NCBI GenBank assembly: GCA_015680685.1
Contig: MNCI01011056.1
Location: forward strand, 230,814 to 294,813
Reading direction: 5' to 3'
DNA length: 64,000 bases
Source of the DNA: Gnetum montanum
Taxonomy: Eukaryota > Streptophyta > Gnetopsida > Gnetales > Gnetaceae
Every line of letters starts with the position of its first letter. Within the stretch, counting starts at the first letter, position 1. Below the pieces are notes generated by a model. The model was not told the DNA's origin. It saw nothing but the letters and a program-made list of their open reading frames with translations, and ran no database searches. Below are positions 11,111-23,327 of the stretch, one piece after another. The position numbers and the translations under genes were made by a program.

Positions 11111-12710
11111 AAAAATTCACATTTTTTGATAACCTCTAAGGATGAAAACTAAATCATGCCAAATTTTTGGAAGGTAGAAAGCATGTTTAGAGGGTCTCAA
11201 TCTATAGATGCATATTTTTCAAGAATCTAGCATAGAAATTTCATAAAGAAGGAATCTCGAGTCATGAAAGTTCATGAAGTGTGGATAAGATGGATGAGAA
11301 GGGTAATGAGTTCATGTTGTTGGAATGGATAGTGGAATGATATGGAACATTTTTATTAATGTTTATTGGTGTTGAAAGGCTCAAGATCATGTGGAATCTC
11401 TTGGTAGGTATAAGATACAATAGTTATACAAGTGGATCCTCCCCAGAGAAAGCTCCAACCGTTCATGCCTTTGTATAACCATGCCTAAAAGTTTTCTTAG
11501 GCACTTAAGGAGTTGAATGTAATGCATACCTATTAAGAAAAACACATATGTTAGTACCACCAAATTAGGAAAAATTATGGTATGTTACACAAAAGCACAA
11601 GTTATGATCATTCATACAATGAGATGAAATGGAATTAGAAGGGATTGCAGAAATTGGAATGTGAGGTATCTTACCATATGCATAATAAATTCTTGTATTT
11701 TATTAGTGGTTAAAGTAATCATTAGCCTTTCTATTGAAGATTCAAACCAAGTCCAAACCACATTTTATTGACATCATATTCTCTCATCTCCTGGAATTAC
11801 AATTGTAAGACCACCACTATTGCTAGAAGTATTGTCACTTAGCATATTGTCCAAGAAAGAAGTTTATTCATTGCACTTATCATTTTATGAAATCCTTTAA
11901 AAGCCACCTACCTTGAGGCATGGGTAACATGTTTTTCTAGTGGCCCTAGAATTTTATTCTCTAAATTATTTTTATTTTTATCTATGTCAACCTTACTAGA
12001 GGACTACCTTCAAGCACAGGTAACATTTCTTTCCAGTGACATGATAAGGTAGCACTTATTGCACTCTTCCTCCCATTTTTTGTTAGATCTACAAGGATAT
12101 AATACAACCTATCAATAGGATAAAACTAACAGAAGTAATCTAAGAGAGTTCATAAATCCCCTTGATGACATACCTTTTACATTCCGACTTGGTTCTTCAC
12201 TTTTTGATCTAGGAATAATAATCAAAATTTTATTCTTAGTTTTATGATGGAAAAAATATTATTATGGCCATGGTAAAAACCTCTTATTGATAGAATCAAT
12301 GGATGAATGTTTTTGTCTCATTGTTCAAATAATCTATTCCTTATGTCTTGATAACATAGAGAAATTTTCACTTTATTGGACTACATCTTGCCTTATTCTT
12401 AATGTCTTTTATTAATAGTCAAAATTATTTACAAGGGCCATGAAAAAAAAGTATGAAAAAGATAGTAAAAAATTGGAAAAATATGTAAAGAATGAAAAAT
12501 GTCAGAAAATGAAAAATTATTAGAAAATTAAAAAACATAAATTAATATTGAAAATTTAAGAAATGGAAAAGTATAAACAATTGGAAAAAATTATATCAAA
12601 GAATGTGAAAGGATATCTCAAAAAATTTACAATTTAAAATAATTATAAATAAAAAAATTAAAAAACACTTATTAATTCTAGAATCAAGATAAGGCATCTC
12701 CCCCATGACT
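11111..12710 (-). other. Conserved 3' non-coding region of element C
   Basis: There is no convincing ORF. The stretch 11100-12440 matches 58790-60115 in the same orientation. Part of it matches G (19530-19930) and A (7430-7700) in the opposite orientation. Landmarks on the plus strand are TACATTCCGACTTGGTTCTT near 12180 and ATGGTAAAAACCTCTTATTG near 12268. The 12420-12670 part is A-rich low-complexity sequence. CATCTCCCCCATGACT near 12700 is a polypurine-like motif on the minus strand. Confidence 0.6.
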
Positions 12711-13129
12711 GAACTCATGGATGAGTATTCAAAAAATGCACTCTAGGTGGTTCAATTACCATCCTTATTGATTTAGCTTTTCAGTTATTGTCACATGTAA
12801 TCTTGATGGTAATGGAATTGTGATCATTTAAGTTTTTGTTTTCTTTTTCTAGTGATGTATGATTGTGATTTAATACTTTCATTTTTGGGTTCTTTGTTAG
12901 GTTCATTTTCTTAGGATGGGAATTAATAAGTAAATAAAATTGTTCCATGCATATCTTAGATAGTTTAATGTTCTTAGGTGTTAGCCACTAGGTGTCTTTT
13001 GGTTTAATGGCTCCTACTCTCTCTTGTGTGCACACTTTTTTTTTCACATTTTTTGTGGATAAGTGTAATGACTATGTTGACATTTTGGAAGGTTGTTCTA
13101 CAATTACACATTTCTTTTTCAATAGTAAT

Positions 13130-15990
13130 GCATAAAATCTATTGTGTGTGTATGGATTTATGTTTATCTTCTCTAGAGATTTCAATAGATAAATCTCTCA
13201 TACTTAACTTAGCATTGATTGTGCTAAGCCGTGCCCTCCCTGTGATAATGGGAAATTCCTTATCTTAATTTTTACCATCAATTATAAGAAAGTTTGTTGG
13301 ATAAGATCACCCATTGATAATGGTCGTCACATCCTCTATCTATCCCAAAGGAATGGAAATAGACTAATTTGCAAGCTCCAACCCTATATTGCACTCCTTT
13401 AAGGATGATAGGTTCCATGCCTGATATGTTTCATAAGAGATGAAATTTACCCTAGAACCTGAGTCTAAGAGAGCTTTGCATGAAAAATTTACAGCTACTC
13501 TTAGATAAATCAAAGGAATGTCTAGATCAATTTTTTTCTTAGGGAGTCATCCTACTTTTCTCTAGTTTGTGACTATTTTTGTAAGCATGAAAATCTGCAT
13601 GTTTGTGTTTAATGATGATAGAAGCTTGTGGTTGGTAAGAGAATCTATTGTAGGAGAAGTGGGTCTTGATGAAGTCCTAATTCTACTAGCCTTTGTAGGA
13701 CTTGTCCTAAAGAAAGGACATTTCTTTGACTAGCCCTTAGTGTTATTGGTAAGATCCTCTATCTATAGACTTACTACCCTTCTAGCTTTCCTCTGCTATG
13801 ATTGTGATGGTAATTCACCTTGCATATTAGGTGGTGGAACTAGTGGAAAATGAGTTTGGATCTATCCTTGGTGGTGTTGGTCTATGCTACTTCATGGGAT
13901 AGTATTATGAAGTTTGGATAACAACATTACCAAAAGAGGTTGGATGTTGAACATAGTATCCATAAGGATTAGGCTATGGATATGGATATTGTTGAGGTGG
14001 TGGTGGCATAGCCCATGATTGGAGTTGTTACCACTACTGATGGTACTACTCCTATGGTTGTCGGTAGGCTTCACTAGGATAGTATGTTGGTTGAAAGTTC
14101 TACCTATAGTTACCTTAAAGCTAAGATAACCTTTTGGGCATTTTCTTTTTAAAAAATTTGGTATTACGTACATATGTCCCCATTTCTTGTAAATGTACCA
14201 TTACTAAAAAAACATCCCTTGGGATTTTCATATTAACACATAGCACATCCTTCCTCATTAATGGAGTTAGTGTCTAAACACTTTACCCACTAAAGTCACT
14301 TTTTCCTTTCATCCAAGATCTTTCTTCTTTTTCTTATCTTTACCCTTTCCAAAGGCTTTCTTTGCTCTCTCCTTTATAATCTTTAGGGCTATTGTACCTT
14401 TCTCATCAACTGAGTCCCACATTTTTGCTACCTATGCTACTACATTGACAATATATTTTTAGATCAGTAGAATTTTCTTTTAAATTCCAAGATCTCATTC
14501 TCCTATGTGTTACAAACTTGTGCATCTCTTTTCCTAATAGATGGATCTCTATTATACTCTTTAGCTAATTTTCTTTGTTATAATTTTCCTTCATCCTTGG
14601 CCACTGAATCAATTAATCTTTGGATTCAATCGATAGTTGTTTCAGATAGTGAACCTTGGGAATAAATCCTAAGGGTCTCTCTAATCTTGTTTCATAGCCC
14701 ATCTACAATGTGCCTTAGTTTCTTCTATTGTGAGAGTCCATGGCTTGGAAATATGTGCAGTAGTGAATAGTTTTTTCCCATTGTTGCATCAAGGGTTTCA
14801 TGAGTCCCTTACTTCCATCCTTGGATTTTCTTCCTTAAATTAGACACCCATGAGTACATTTGATACTTATCATTGAAGATCTCTACCATGGTACTCCATC
14901 TTCTGATTGATTCAAGTTTGAGTATTCTATACTAGCTCTCTACCTCTTTCACAATTTCTTGGGAATAACTTCAACTTCTTCTAGTCACTTTCAATGTTTC
15001 GTACAATGTAGGAATTATGAAAAGCTTGGAGGTGATGTTGTGGATCAACATTATAACCACCTTAAAATTTTGGCATATTATTCATATCAAGTCATTTGAT
15101 ACAACTATTCCTCACATGCCTAGTTGATATATGTATACCTTCTTTGATGTTTATCATGTTATGAGTTTCCAACAGGGGTTATCATCATAATTGAGTTCAA
15201 GTGCTCTATTGTAGGAGTGCCCCCTACTATGCACATCCCTTTCACAATCCTCTCTTTAATCCCTTCATCTTTTTTGCTCATATCCTTTATCTTCTAAGTC
15301 AAAGTGTCTTGAATGGTGGTCATGAGTCCATCTTTCTTCTCTATTATAATCTCAATACCTATATCTCCTTCTGTCAAAGTCCATTGATGATCGTGATGAG
15401 GCGAATGAGATAGGAAAAGAACGATGCTAGCTTGTCCTCCTTTTATAAGTCTTGTGTTCTTCTTTGTAAGGTCCAACAGAAACTCTTGGCCTTAAGTCCT
15501 ACTTATACTTTGAGTCAGTAACCTCCCTCCTAGATGTCTCTGCTAGAGTAGAATGAAGTTGAACTTTATTAGGTTCCTCAAGTCTAATGATAGATGTTTT
15601 TGAAGGCTCTTCATGATTTAGGTGGACTTTTTCTATAATAAATGCATTAGCCTCTAGTTATTTCAAGATAACAGAAGTCTTGACTTGTTTCCCTTTGTTG
15701 TGTGCATGTTGGATTTCCATAGTAGCATCTTTGCTCATTTGCTTCTTTGTGGGTTAATAGGTTCTTGTCATGTGATGATTCACATGGTACCCTTCATGTA
15801 ATGAAGTATTACATGTTTTGGAGGTAGGATTATGTTTCCTTACATGTCTCTCCACCTCATTTGTCTATCTTGATGAAATATAAAAGTAAAATCTAGATGA
15901 TAAGGATTAATATAAGCATAAGTAATTCTTGTTTACATTGGCATCCCCCATTCTTCTTCTTCTTCGATTCATATAATTGCTTCTCTATGA
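13130..15990 (-). pseudogene. gag-pro: gag-protease of element C (degenerate)
   Basis: The minus strand encodes a broken gag-protease. The N-terminal module near 15850-15900 reads DFTFIFHQDRQMRWRDM, closely like element D (FDFTFILHEDEQLRWHDM) at about 61290-61345. A Pro/Tyr/Gln-rich segment lies at about 13790-14110 and matches the same part of the gags of A and D. The aspartic protease follows at about 13520-13230, with the active-site motif ALLDSGSRVNFI near 13450-13485 and the C-terminal GRA-type motif FPIITGRA near 13232-13256. Stops and frameshifts are frequent. No reverse transcriptase follows, so the element probably depended on others. Confidence 0.75.
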
Positions 15991-16142
15991 TTTCTTGGCA
16001 AGTGATGTTGTATTCTTGTTTGAAGCCATATTATGATTTAAGACATTTTTTTAAGTGTTCTTATTTTAGAGTTATGAATTTTAACATTGAGTTTTGATAC
16101 AACAATCTTTGTGAAATCAATTACTTAGCATACATTAACTAG

Positions 16143-16160
16143 TCCCTAGCAACGACACTA
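16143..16160 (-). other. Primer binding site of element C
   Basis: The minus strand reads TAGTGTCGTTGCTAGGGA, one base after the LTR end. It is a decayed version of the tRNA-Asp-type site of element A. The differences are mainly C-to-T or G-to-A. Confidence 0.75.
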
Positions 16161-16161
16161 A

Positions 16162-17021
16162 TGATGAGTGGTGGAGCTATCCAACACCCAATCATACAAG
16201 TCACAAGTGTTCACACATGACCAAATTGTAACTTGTGGATGAGGTAATGTGATTATGCTAGTAATTGGTTTAAGTTCATGATCATTTTCTTCCCATGTGA
16301 GCTAGTAAAATCTATGGGTATGGTTTGACTCAAAGTGAGGTATATGATATGTTAATGTTGTAGGACCATTATTACTCCTAGTGAAATGGTGAAATACGAA
16401 GAGTTTCTAAGAATAACTAAAACAATAAAAAAATATATTCTATGCTAAGGTGATGAGTATTTGATCCTTACCTTCCATACACACCATGGGATTCATGTAA
16501 CTACTACTAGGATTACTAAGTACTTCGCTACTAGGAAAACCAAGCAAGAGTAGTACTAGATTACCAAGCAATTACACTTAGGTGCTTGAGATTAGTCATA
16601 GTTATTCCTCTTAACAACAATAATGGTAAAGTACATAGAAACGTAAATATTAACTAAGAAAATAGTAAACATTATAAGAAGTAAAATAGTAAACTAGGAG
16701 AATGCTACAATAGTATGAAATAACTTGATCTTTATTGCTAGTCACACTTTTTCCCAAGTACAAGATGCTTAAATAAAGATTCCATACACTACATCACACT
16801 ATACTGTGGACATTCGCACTTCTAAGTACTTAGTACTAAAATCATGAAAACAAACTTAAATAGTTTAGTTACTATGGAATGAAAAATTTTGTGGATCTGT
16901 ATGCCTAAATGTTGTATTCATAGGCTACCATGCATCTTGCTATATCACATATACGATAATGTAGGTAGTGCTATGATACGATATATCTGATATTGCAATC
17001 CTTGAAAACTTAACTTTATCA
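16162..17021 (-). repeat. 5' LTR of element C
   Basis: This 860-bp stretch starts on the minus strand with TGATAAAG and ends with CACTCATCA, directly before the primer site. GATATC/ATATCG motifs (16940-17000) lie at its U3 end, as in A and E. It contains no real ORF. Confidence 0.75.
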
Positions 17022-19180
17022 GTAATTGAGTGGAAATATTCATGGATGAATTAGAGTAGGTTTTGAAAATATGTGTTAAAACTAATCTAAAGCTCAACTG
17101 GTAGAAAAGCCATCTAATGGTCGAAGATGGTATTGTTATGAGACATAAAGTATCTTAAAAAAGAATAGAGGTAGATCCTGATAAGATAAGAGTCATTCAA
17201 AATATTACCCTAGAGGCCATAGACTATTAAAGACATTAGATTATTCCTTGGCCATATAGGATGATATAGAAAATTCATTGAAAAAATTTCAAAGATAGAA
17301 AAGATGCTAGTAGAATTGACAATGAAAGATGCACCATTTCAATGGACAAAATAGTGTGAGAAGACATTCAAAACATTGAAACATAAGCTAATTGAAATAC
17401 CAATCCTTCAAGCTCTGGATTGGTCTAAGCCCTTCCACATTATGATAGATGCTTTACAATACACATTAGATGTAGTGCTAACCTAGCTTAATGATAAGAA
17501 TAGACCATATTACATACACTATGCTAGTAGAAGCATTATCGAGACACAACTTAGTTACACCACTATAAAAAAGGAGCTTATGACCATAGTGTACATACTT
17601 GAAAAATTCAAACATTATGTGCTTGGATATTCTATTTATGTCCACTTGGATCATAGTGCTATTAGGTTTGTGATGAATAAAGTAGTGTTCAATCCAAGTA
17701 TGATATGATGACTTGTGATATTACAGGAGTTTGACATAGGTATGATAGCTAAGAAAGGAACAAAAAATATTGTAGTTGATCATTTGTTAAGACTAAGATG
17801 GGAAACCACCAGAACAGGATGAACCATTATTAGACCAATTCCTCAATGAAAATTTGTTTACAAAGACAACATTGACAATCAACCTGATAGAAAAGTCATG
17901 GATTACTGACTACATGAATTATCTCATCACACAAGAGCTTCTTGTCAAGTGGAACAAGAAAAAAAAGGAATAGTTCTTCCACTGAGTTAAACAATGTGTG
18001 GAAATTAATGGAAATCTTTATAGGATATGTGCTGATGGACTAATAAGATGGTGCATTCTAGAAGAGAGCTAACAAAGAACTCTACAAGATGTACATAAGA
18101 AACCATGTGGTGGTCACTATGTAGAATTCAAAACAGCACTGAAGTTGATGATGGCGGGTTACTTTTGATCTACCATATTTAAGGATGCACATAAATTCAC
18201 TCAATCTTGTGAAAGATGCCATTGCAACAAAGGAGTAACAACTATAAATGTAGGACCAAAATAATGGATCTAGCCATTAGAACCATTTGATATTTAGGGA
18301 ATTAATTTGATGGGGCCCATCATACCAATGTCCAACAGGAAATCATACATTATACTAATAGTTAATTATTGCACAAAGTGGGTAGAAGTATATGTAGTCA
18401 AAGATTGCACAGCCAAAATAGCTACTAAGTTCTTTCAACAACACATGGTGAATAGATTTGGAGTACCATGCATGCTCATATCTAAGAATGAAACACATCT
18501 TATAGGAGCTATAGTTTAAAAGGCAATGTAGCAACTTGGGAAATTAACCACGCCATACCATCCCTAGGCAAATAATTAAGTAGAACAGACTAACCAAGAA
18601 ATTAGGAGAATATTAATTAGAATAGTTAGTTAATTTAGAAAGGATTGAAGAACTAAGTTGAATGATGCTCTATGGGCGCCACATGGAAACTTCCAATAGC
18701 ATACTCATCCGATGAACTAGTTTATGAAAACATTCCTACACTACCAATCCAAGTGGAGCTACAAACTTTAACTACTACTAGTGAGCTTGACTTGGACCTA
18801 AACTTAGCTTAAAGAAAAAGCATTTCATGAATCTTAACCTTTTAGAGGAAAATAGACTTGTATCTTTGATGAGTAATGAGATTCACAAGAAATACTCGAA
18901 ATGTAGGAATAACACAAGAATACAACAAGTATCAATCCAATTGAGTGATAAAGTCCTATGCTACAATCCTAGTCATGTGTCACAAAAGGCTAAATTTCAA
19001 ACTTTATAGGAAGGATCCTATACTATCCAAGCAACATACCAATCGAGTGTCATGCAGATATATCACCCAACTAGTCAAAAAAAGCTTATCCTAGTTAATA
19101 TTTAGCAAATCAAACCATTCTATGAACATCTCGACTCCTCTATGGATCCTACCTTGTATACCAAACCATGCTTAATCCAT
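17022..19180 (+). pseudogene. pol: G: Ty3/gypsy pol remnant (reverse transcriptase end, RNase H, integrase)
   Basis: The plus-strand translation, in shifting frames, shows the reverse-transcriptase end (MVEDGIVMRHKVS near 17120, LGHIGYYRKFI near 17250), RNase H (PYYIHYASRSI near 17505, KKELMTIVYILEKFKHYVLG near 17570-17625) and integrase. The integrase core (18307-18519) has LMGPI..., TKWVE and RFGVP. The first catalytic Asp is Asn (18364-18366), and the second, normally SDNG, reads SKNE (18481-18492), so this copy is inactive. The 5' part of the reverse transcriptase is missing because element C sits at 17021. Lineage is Ty3/gypsy without a visible chromodomain, consistent with Tat/Athila. 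Confidence 0.85.
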
Positions 19181-19937
19181 TTCATCTTTTGGTAATTATT
19201 TTCAATAATAGTCATGGGGGTGTCCATTGGGATACTTAGGCACTAAATCTTTTCTTTTCTTACTACTTTTTCATATTCTTTGATATTTTTAAAATTCTTC
19301 AATACTTTTCCCATTTCTTAATAAATTTCTTTTCTTTGATACTTTTTAAATTCTTTCTACATTTTTATCATCCTTTATTATTCATATCAATTTTTCTATG
19401 ATTTTTCATCATCTTTGTTGTAAATATTTTTGTTAATTTTTCCAATAAAATCCAAAGGAATAAAGCAAGATGTAATCCTAATAATGTAAAAATTACTCTA
19501 TACTATCAAATCATGGAAGGAATGATTCTGTATATAATGAGACCACATTATCCATCTACTCATTTCCAATAATAAGAGGTTCTTACCATGGCCATAATGA
19601 TATTTTTTCCAATAAATATTAAATAAGCTTATGATCATTATGCCCATATAGAAAAGTGAGGAACCAAGTGGGAATGAAACAAGTGTGACATCAAGCGGAT
19701 TTGTGAATTCTCTAAGGCTACTATTATAAGTCTTATCCTATTATTAATTTGTATTATTTACTTGAGTTCTAACAAAAAATAGAAGAATGTCTAAAATAAG
19801 TGCTACCTTACCATGTCACTAGAAAGACATGTTAGTCATGGCTGAAGGTAGTCCTTTGATAAGGTTGACATAGTAAAAACATAATAAATGTATAGAATAT
19901 AATTTCTAGGTGTTTCACTAGAAAGACATGTTACTAT
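19181..19937 (+). other. 3' non-coding region of G with conserved block
   Basis: AGTCATGGGGGTGTCC near 19210 is a polypurine-like run. It is followed by T-rich low-complexity sequence (19250-19440) and then the block shared with A, C and H. Landmarks are AATAAGAGGTTCTTACC at about 19569 and GAACCAAGTGGGAATG then GTGTGACATCAAGCGGA at about 19662-19700. There is no ORF. Repeat B2 begins where the shared sequence stops. Confidence 0.65.
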
Positions 19938-21240
19938 TGGTGACCATTGGGACTACCAATGTTGTGGGTCTTTGATTATGACTTTGGGATCATGGGAAAT
20001 GAAGGTGTTTTTCAAACAGGATTTAGGTGCTTATTAGTCTATAGCAACACCAAAGCCTAGATACCCCCAAATAGACTCAGTGGTTATAAAATGAACAAAA
20101 TGTAAATATATGTTTGTTGTTGTGAATGTTGAAATGGTGAGGGTTGTGTATAAAACTGTATTTGGCTATCATAAAAGAAATTTAACTAACTTTGTCAAAT
20201 ATTGTTAGTTGTTGAAGGTTCCTATTTCATCAAATCACTTAGTCTATATAGTCCCTATAGTACATTACTTGTAACAAATAAAATTTCACAAAAATGTTTG
20301 AACACAATTCTGCCAATCTACTCCTAATTTCTCCCACAAAGAAAATTCTACAAGAAAACTAGAAATGGAGCAAGATTCAATGGATTTTAGAAAGAGAAAA
20401 GAAAAGAAAATGGATTTGTGTAGGATCTCAAATATTTAACTAAGATCCATTGACATGAGTCAACACTTTGTAATAAAGTTATTCCAATTCAATCTATTAT
20501 GAATTGTCCAAACCTTCTAAGCTCAACAAGCAATTTCATATAAGACAATTTTATTTAACTACCAAAATGCTTTGTAAATGACAAAATACAAGCTTCTATT
20601 TAGCTAGTTAAAATTAATTAAGAATTTTGAATACTAGAACTTCCAAAAAAGTTTAAGAATTTCAAGATTGCAATATTAAGGTAATAAACTTCATAAATAA
20701 AAAAGCTATTTTAATTATCTCAAAGTATCAAAGATTATCTAGATCCCCTAAACTCAAATAGGCAATATCTATAAGACAGTTCTATTAAATTACTCAAGAT
20801 GTTTCTCTAATACAACATAAGCTCTTATTTGGCAAACCTTAATAGAAGTTTAATATTACGCAAAAACAAAACTATAAAGGCAAGTTAGAAAAATCTCAAA
20901 ATTAAATACATAATACTATCTAAAAGCATGATAATATTTAAACCATTAGCTAAGCAACTAAGACAAAACGAGAAAAAAAAAAAACTCACAAGCTTCCATT
21001 TGAATTCTACCCTTAAGCACTTTTATAGTGACTTCAGAGCATTTACAATCATTATGAGAAGTTGAGATAAGTTACCAACATTATGGGGGTTGGTTATGAA
21101 CATCATATGAATTAATGATAATTAGTTATAACCATAATTGGCAGATGTCCCTTTTTGGTAGTTATAGCCACTAAGATAATTAATTATAACTACTATAGAT
21201 AACTGACAAGTGTTCAATTCATATAGAGCATTGAACTAAT
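19938..21240 (-). repeat. LTR-like repeat B2 (inverted relative of B1)
   Basis: This is the reverse complement of 2050-3453, with many differences. Its left edge, TTGGTGACCATTGGGAC, interrupts the 3' region of G. A TATA-like CTATAAAAG is on the minus strand near 21030, with GTTATAAC-type motifs beyond it. It could be a solo LTR, but no target duplication was identified. 21241-21439 holds nothing recognisable. Confidence 0.55.
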
Positions 21241-21439
21241 GTCCCATAATAAGTTTTTTTCTTTTTTCTTTTAATTTTTAATTTTTTTCACTTTTATCAA
21301 AGACTGCTCTACATTGAAACCTTTGCTTCTTTGTACACAGTAACTAATGAGAATATAAAGCAATGCCATAAAATAAACATTCATGGGGCAAATAAATCCA
21401 GATGATAAACAAACTGCCGGTATTCATATCATGATCGAT

Positions 21440-22320
21440 ATTTTTTATGAATTTTTGTTATGTTTCTTCCCTTCGACATCGGAACTCTAAAAACTCGCTG
21501 TGCTAAAATGTCCTGTAACCACCTGTGGCTGGATGGGCGTGGATTCCCAATGTGGCACGTACACAGCGTCACTGCAGCACTGCCTTCCGAACAGAGAGTA
21601 AAGCAACATCAGAGCTGCACACAGACCCACGTTGATCCCTACTGCCATTCCGCATAGTACTCGATGAACGCGTGGCACAGTACTTGGATCGGGTTTCTTT
21701 ACAGATCCTTGTTTGCTTTTAACACGTGCACCCCCCAGCCATGGCAAGATAACATGAAGTGGTCCGCGCTGTGGCTGCGGTTCCAGAATGGGTGTTTCCC
21801 AGAGCCGACGTGAACATAATTGGCCACAAAGTTATCGAGCAGTGCCTAACTGTGATCGTGCTTGTAGAGATAGCTCACCATCATCACCACGTTGAATGGC
21901 AGCAAATAGACGTGAGCTTGTGTTGGATCTTAGGTCAGGAAAAGGTTTCCCAGCTCCATCTGGTGGATGAAGCGACATTCTATTGTATATATGTTCTTGC
22001 ATGGCCCGTTGTCAACTAACGGCGGCTCTCCTTCTTCGTAAATATCCATCTCCTTGTAACGCCAATGGTAAACTCTGGAATCACGGTAGACTCTGCCTTT
22101 GGGGATGTTCTAGCAGGGGATGCTGTTGGGAAGCCTGAATTGGGGCTTGGCAGCACTTCTGATTACAGATCTTGCCTTGTGAAGCTCTACTTTCATTGGT
22201 TCGGTTGAAGTTATTGGAAAAATATACTTCAGATTCTAGGGGTGAATCAATGGAGTGGTTGAGAAACATTCTTGGATTTCCAGGTTGCCCACAAGCTGCC
22301 ATTTTATCTGCTGTTGTTAG
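21440..22320 (-). pseudogene. GT47 exostosin-family glycosyltransferase, broken
   Basis: On the minus strand a frame can be followed that matches plant exostosin-domain (GT47) Golgi glycosyltransferases. In order it shows a KARSVIRSAA segment (about 22150), NIPKGRVYRDSRVYHW (about 22100-22060), YEEGEPPLV (about 22035), GPCKNIYTIE (about 22005), AHVYLLPFNVVMMV (about 21890), HPFWNRSHSADHFMLSCHGWG (about 21800-21735) and IQVLCHAF (about 21690). In-frame stops occur after SIPC, in FLT*DPT and in DHS*ALL, and the frame is lost below about 21680. These enzymes normally have 400-500 residues with an N-terminal membrane anchor. About 250 codons remain here and no anchor is visible. The family call is firm; the specific sugar or polysaccharide cannot be told. 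Confidence 0.8.
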
Positions 22321-22417
22321 GCATTATCCAATTCCTAACCTCATCCGTTGTTGCATCTATGTAATGTGCAAACTGTTGAAGACATGTCACAATCTGGAAT
22401 GCTGTAGAAGTGTCTAG

Positions 22418-23327
22418 TCCTGTAGGATGAAATAGAAGATCCGTGAATTCCTGAGTTTTTCCTAAAAGAATGTGGATCAAACTTCATAAAATCTGCTGAC
22501 TGAAATTCAACATTTGCTCTTTAACAGGATGACCTATTTCCTCTTTCAAATTCTTTCTTCACGTACTTAAATCTAGGAACGCTTTCTTGCCTCCATGCAC
22601 TCTCTTTGTAATTACTACCATGTACATTGCATGCTGCTTCATATGGGGAGTTAGAAGTCCTTTCATTTACAATATATTACATCTCATTGATATCACATAA
22701 AGCATCTTCCTATTATTTCTGAGATAATAAGTCTACTCCATCAAATGGCTAAAATGTGGCAATAGTTACCCATGCCTAAAGATAGGTGGCTTCTTAGAAA
22801 TCATTAAAAAAAAGTGTGCAATTAATAAACTACTTCCTTAAACTACATTACCAAGTGTTGATGCTTATTGTAGCAGTGGTAGTCTTGTAGTTGTTAGTTT
22901 GAGGATGATGAAATGCAATGTTAATACTTGTTGAGATAAGTAATGCTTCAATGATGTAAAGTATCCTAGTTATCATATCATTTATACATAAAAATGCAAT
23001 GTTGATAATTTGTAAGTGGACTCCAGGTTTTGATATTAAATCTCAAGAATATTCTAAAGTTATAGCTTTTGTCAAGATATTTAATCTTCTATTGATTTTT
23101 CAAAGAGTTGAGCAATAAATTGTTATGCTTGTTAGTCCTATTAAGTATATGGAATCTATTTCCACATCATTTGATTCTTATGAGTACTTTTGCTCATTCA
23201 CCGAACTTCCACCCTAATACCTGCTTGGAGGATGAGCATTAAAGCTCTGTATCATAATATGATAAATGTATGCATAATGTGAGGAAGAATGCATATCCTG
23301 ACATTTCTTAGTTGCTTTTATTTCCAG
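22418..23327. other. Intergenic/intronic AT-rich DNA
   Basis: I see no ORF or repeat that I recognise here. Its right end (23311-23327, TTTTATTTCCAG) has the form of an intron 3' splice site for the NPF exon that follows. Part of this stretch may therefore be the remains of that gene's last intron. Confidence 0.5.

Larger units (their letters stand above)
11111..17021 (-). mobile_element. Element C: minus-strand gypsy-type LTR retrotransposon, 3' end unclear
   Basis: Read on the minus strand, the order is 5' LTR (17021-16162), primer site (16160-16143), gag and protease (about 15990-13130), a PPT-like run near 12700, an AT-rich stretch, and the conserved 3' non-coding block (about 12450-11100). 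The reverse transcriptase and integrase genes are absent. The 5' LTR abuts the reverse-transcriptase remnant of G at 17022, so C inserted into G. No matching 3' LTR with the GTAAT flank was found. Confidence 0.7.

Noticed and set aside
21759-22019. Plus-strand 86-codon ORF with a His run
   Set aside because: It is the shadow of the minus-strand GT47 pseudogene, whose motifs are clear in the other direction.
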